This document shows, piece by piece, positions 61,313 through 64,000 of a stretch of 64,000 bases of DNA. The stretch comes from Oxalobacteraceae sp. CFBP 13730 (GTDB lineage: Bacteria > Pseudomonadota > Gammaproteobacteria > Burkholderiales > Burkholderiaceae_D). How positions within the stretch are numbered: the stretch's first letter is position 1; each line of letters starts with the position of its first letter. The notes beneath the pieces are model-generated. The model did no database searches. It was not told the DNA's origin and saw only the letters and a program-made list of their open reading frames with translations. The DNA lies in assembly GCA_014841835.1 (NCBI GenBank), contig JACYUQ010000002.1, positions 124,001-188,000 on the forward strand. The letters are read 5' to 3'. Position numbers and translations under genes: made by a program.

Positions 61313-62596
61313 ATGAGCATCACCCACAAACTCCCCTACGAATGGCAGATCGGCCTGCGCTACACGCGCGCCGGCAAGCGCAGCGGCCGCAACAGCTTCA
61401 TCTCCTTCATTTCGATGGCCTCGGTGGCCGGCATCGCCCTCGGCGTGGCCGCGCTGATCGTCGTGCTGTCCGTGATGAACGGGTTCCAGAAGGAAGTCAC
61501 CAACCGCATGCTGTCGATGCTGGCGCACGTCGAAATCTTCGACAGCCGCGGCGCATTGCCCGACTGGCGCGCCACCAGCCTGCAGGCGCTGCGCAACCCG
61601 GAAGTCAAGGCCGCCGCGCCGTTCATCGACGCGCAATCGATGCTGCTGGTCGATGGCGTCATGAAGCCGGCGCTGCTGCGCGGCGTGGCACCGGTCGAAG
61701 AGGCGCAGGTATCCGACATCACGCGCCAGATGAAGGCCGGCAGCTTCACGTCGCTGCACGCCGGCTCGTTCAACGTGGTGCTGGGCCGCGCGCTGGCCAA
61801 GTCGCTGGGCGTCGACGTGGGCGACCGCGTCACGCTGCTCGTGGCCAGCAGCGGCATCCTGGGTGGCGCCAGCACGCCGGGCGAGAACCCGCTGCCGCGC
61901 ACGCGGGCGCTGACCGTGTCCGGCATTTTCGAGGCCGGCCATTTCGAGTTCGATTCCACGCTCGCACTGATCAATATCGACGATGCCCAGGTGGCTACGG
62001 GCGCCACGGCACCGGCCGGCATCCGCCTGCGCCTGCAAGACCTGCACCAGGCGCCGCGCGTGGCGTACGAACTGCAGCGCTCGATGCCGGGTGAATTGAT
62101 CATGCGCGACTGGACGAAGGTGAACACCGTCTGGTTCGCCGCCGTGCAATCGCAGAAAAACATGATGTTCATTATCCTGACGATGATCGTGGCGGTGGCC
62201 GCGTTCAATCTTGTCTCGACGCTCGTCATGACCGTCAAGGACAAGCAGTCCGACATCGCCATCCTGCGTACGTTGGGCGCCTCGCCGCGGGCGATCATGA
62301 AAATCTTCATGGTGCAGGGCACGCTGGTGGGCCTGCTGGGCGGCCTGCTGGGCGTGGGCCTGGGCGTGCTGGTGGCGCTCAATGTCGACGTCATCGTGCC
62401 GGCCATCGAGCGCATCTCGGGCGTGCATTTCCTGTCGCAAGAGGTGTACCTGATCAGCGAGATGCCGTCCGAACTGCTGTGGGCCGACGTCGGCTGGATC
62501 GGCGGAGTGGCCGTGCTGCTGTCGTTCCTGGCCACGATCTACCCAAGCTGGGCCGCCTCGCGCGTGAAACCGGCAGAGGCGCTGCGCTATGAATAA
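61313..62596 (+). CDS. lolC: lipoprotein-releasing ABC permease LolC/E (first copy)
   Basis: Inner-membrane permease of the LolCDE system that extracts lipoproteins for LolA. 427 residues: one N-terminal membrane helix (about 24-46), a large periplasmic MacB-like domain, and three C-terminal helices. ITHKLPYEWQIGLRYTRAGK, VLSVMNGFQKEV and the FtsX-like end SWAASRVKPAEALRYE are visible. The next gene is a close paralogue. ATG 61313. Confidence 0.9.
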   Translation: MSITHKLPYEWQIGLRYTRAGKRSGRNSFISFISMASVAGIALGVAALIVVLSVMNGFQKEVTNRMLSMLAHVEIFDSRGALPDWRATSLQALRNPEVKAAAPFIDAQSMLLVDGVMKPALLRGVAPVEEAQVSDITRQMKAGSFTSLHAGSFNVVLGRALAKSLGVDVGDRVTLLVASSGILGGASTPGENPLPRTRALTVSGIFEAGHFEFDSTLALINIDDAQVATGATAPAGIRLRLQDLHQAPRVAYELQRSMPGELIMRDWTKVNTVWFAAVQSQKNMMFIILTMIVAVAAFNLVSTLVMTVKDKQSDIAILRTLGASPRAIMKIFMVQGTLVGLLGGLLGVGLGVLVALNVDVIVPAIERISGVHFLSQEVYLISEMPSELLWADVGWIGGVAVLLSFLATIYPSWAASRVKPAEALRYE

Positions 62597-62648
62597 CAGC
62601 GCCTGTGTCGTTTGCCCCGATTCCAATCTGAAGCACGAAAATTCATGA
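62589..62648 (+). other. 19-codon bridging ORF between lolC and lolE
   Basis: An ATG inside the last codons of lolC opens a 19-codon frame (MNNSACVVC...) whose TGA overlaps the lolE start (ATGA at 62645-62648). It would couple lolC and lolE translation across the 48-base gap; lolE itself lacks a clear Shine-Dalgarno. Chance cannot be excluded at this length. Confidence 0.35.
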
Positions 62649-63910
62649 GCATCATCCACAAACTGCCGTACGAATGGCAGGTCGGCCTGCGCTACACGCG
62701 CGCCGGCAAGAGCAGCGGTCGTAGCAGCTTCATTTCGTTCATCTCGCTCATTTCCGTGGCCGGTATCGCGCTCGGCGTGGCGGCCCTGATCATCGTGCTG
62801 TCGGTGATGAACGGCTTCCAGAAACAGGTCACCGACCGCATGCTGTCGGTGCTGGCCCACATCGAGGTGTTCGATGCGTCGGGCAGCATGCCGGACTGGC
62901 AGGCCAGGGCAAAGGAAGCGGCGCAGAATCCGGCTGTGCTGGGCTCGGCCCCGTTCGTCGAAACCCAGGGTCTCCTGGTGCGCGACGGGATCATGCGCCC
63001 GTCGATCGTGCGCGGCGTGCTGCCGGGCGTCGAGGACAATGTGTCGACGGTGGCAAAGCAGATCCGCGCCGGCAGCTTCGATGCCTTGAAGCCCGGCAGC
63101 TTCAACATCGTGCTCGGTTATGCACTGGCGCGCGCGCTGGGCGTGGGCATGGGCGACAAGGTCACCATGGTGCTGGCCCAGGGCCAGGTCACGCCGGCCG
63201 GCATGGTGCCGCGCACGCGCAGCTTCACGGTGGCCGGCATCTTCGAGGCCGGGCACTTCGATTTCGATGCGGCGCTGTCGTTCGTGCACATCGAGGATGC
63301 GCAGCGCCTCGAACGGCAGGGGGCGCCATCGGGCCTGCGCCTGCGCATCGCGAACATGCGCGAAGCGCCGCAAGTTGCGGCCGAATTGAAGGCCTCGATG
63401 AAGGGCGACCTGATCATGCGCGACTGGCCCAAGCTCAATGCCAACTGGTACGCTGCGGTGCAGACCGAAAAAAAGATGATGTTCATCATTCTGACGCTGA
63501 TCATCGCGGTGGCGGCCTTCAACCTGGTCTCGAGCCTGGTGATGACGGTGACCGAGAAGCAGGCCGACATCGCGATCCTGCGCACGCTGGGCGCCTCGCC
63601 CGGCTCGATCATGAAAATCTTCATGGTGCAGGGCGCGGTCGTCGGTGTGCTCGGCACGCTCGCGGGCGTGGCCATGGGCGTGGGCGTGAGCAAGAACATC
63701 GGCGTCATCGTGCCGTTCATCGAACGCTTGCTGGGCGTCGAGTTCTTGTCCAAGGATATTTATTTGATCAGTACCGTGCCGTCCGAGCTGTACACGCCGG
63801 ACGTCGTCACCATCGGCATCGTGTCGGTGGTGCTGGCCTTTGCGGCCACGATCTACCCAAGCTGGGCCGCCTCGCGCGTGAAACCGGCGGAGGCGCTGCG
63901 CTATGAATAA
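62645..63910 (+). CDS. lolE: lipoprotein-releasing ABC permease LolC/E (second copy)
   Basis: 421-residue tandem paralogue of the preceding gene with the same layout: membrane helix about 22-46, periplasmic domain, three C-terminal helices. The first ~50 residues, the KIFMVQG region and the last 67 bases are nearly identical to copy one, while the periplasmic part differs. LolC and LolE normally form a heterodimer with two LolD; which copy is which is assigned here only by order. The stop overlaps the lolD start region. Confidence 0.88.
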   Translation: MSIIHKLPYEWQVGLRYTRAGKSSGRSSFISFISLISVAGIALGVAALIIVLSVMNGFQKQVTDRMLSVLAHIEVFDASGSMPDWQARAKEAAQNPAVLGSAPFVETQGLLVRDGIMRPSIVRGVLPGVEDNVSTVAKQIRAGSFDALKPGSFNIVLGYALARALGVGMGDKVTMVLAQGQVTPAGMVPRTRSFTVAGIFEAGHFDFDAALSFVHIEDAQRLERQGAPSGLRLRIANMREAPQVAAELKASMKGDLIMRDWPKLNANWYAAVQTEKKMMFIILTLIIAVAAFNLVSSLVMTVTEKQADIAILRTLGASPGSIMKIFMVQGAVVGVLGTLAGVAMGVGVSKNIGVIVPFIERLLGVEFLSKDIYLISTVPSELYTPDVVTIGIVSVVLAFAATIYPSWAASRVKPAEALRYE

Positions 63911-64000
63911 TGTGATGAGTAATGAAATGAGTGCTGCGATGAACGACGTGAATAAAACGAACGACGTACCCGTGCTGGCCTGCCGTGGCCTGGGCAAGAC
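63903..64000 (+). CDS. lolD: lipoprotein-releasing ABC ATPase LolD (5' part only)
   Basis: From the ATG at 63903, overlapping the lolE stop by eight bases, the frame stays open to the window edge: MNNVMSNEMSAAMNDVNKTN, then DVPVLACRGLGKT. The PVLxCRxLxKT opening is the usual LolD N-terminus, just ahead of the first ATPase strand. Several in-frame ATGs make the exact start uncertain. Confidence 0.75.
   Translation, partial: MNNVMSNEMSAAMNDVNKTNDVPVLACRGLGK

Noticed and set aside
61043..63997. 984-codon open frame on the minus strand
   Set aside because: Mirror of the lolC/lolE genes in high-GC DNA; His/Arg/Gln-rich translation with internal duplication that simply follows the lolC/lolE duplication.

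Overview
The window reads as chromosome of a high-GC betaproteobacterium of the Burkholderiales, most likely Oxalobacteraceae close to Massilia or Janthinobacterium. This rests on recognised gene content, not a database search: class I PHA synthase with PhaR, MSHA-type pilus genes, a bamD-rluD-pgeF block, and prfB, lysS, recJ and lolCDE in one neighbourhood. I see no rRNA, tRNA, CRISPR array, prophage or complete insertion sequence.

Layout. 1-4208: distal part of an MSHA pilus operon (mshK, L, M, N). 4318-11339: PaeA/YtfL-like membrane protein, YbdL-like aminotransferase, a lone PIN-domain protein, yaaA, bamD, rluD-pgeF and a small membrane protein. 11401-16642: phaC, phaR, rimO, metC. 16673-18933: membrane protein, trxC, and a DUF72 gene coupled to a small Cys-containing protein. 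18979-19958: two REPIN/MITE-like elements flanking a lower-GC DUF1349 gene. 20007-24858: repeat-rich lipoprotein, serB, mfd. 25030-29730: methyltransferase, SGNH hydrolase with an extra beta-rich domain, cytosolic 5'-nucleotidase, HDOD protein, two small Ser/Thr-rich lipoproteins.

29860-34807 is the most striking part. A photoactive yellow protein (PYP) homologue keeps the chromophore cysteine. It is translationally coupled to a PAS-PAS-GGDEF protein and then a PAS-GGDEF-EAL protein. A 4-coumarate-CoA-ligase-like gene of the kind that activates the PYP chromophore is transcribed divergently. Together they look like a blue-light receptor wired to cyclic di-GMP synthesis and breakdown. A second likely blue-light receptor, a LOV-histidine kinase-receiver hybrid, lies at 49522-51201.

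34820-42181: DUF1428 protein, PBP1A, an OPT oligopeptide transporter and a POT peptide transporter. A 512-base gene-free gap (40164-40675) between the two transporters is filled by seven copies of the 27-base repeat. 42442-47299: ppnN convergent with a prfB-HAD-lysS run; prfB has the classical +1 programmed frameshift. 47433-58057: apparently accessory block between prfB and recJ, with cpdB, the LOV kinase, DUF2288, a RES/Xre toxin-antitoxin pair with a palindromic operator, a sialidase-like three-gene operon, an NAPE-PLD-like hydrolase and a YkuE-like phosphoesterase. It ends in a second repeat family (58182-58310). 58343-64000: recJ, a conserved betaproteobacterial protein, tandemly duplicated lolC/lolE and the first codons of lolD, cut by the window edge.
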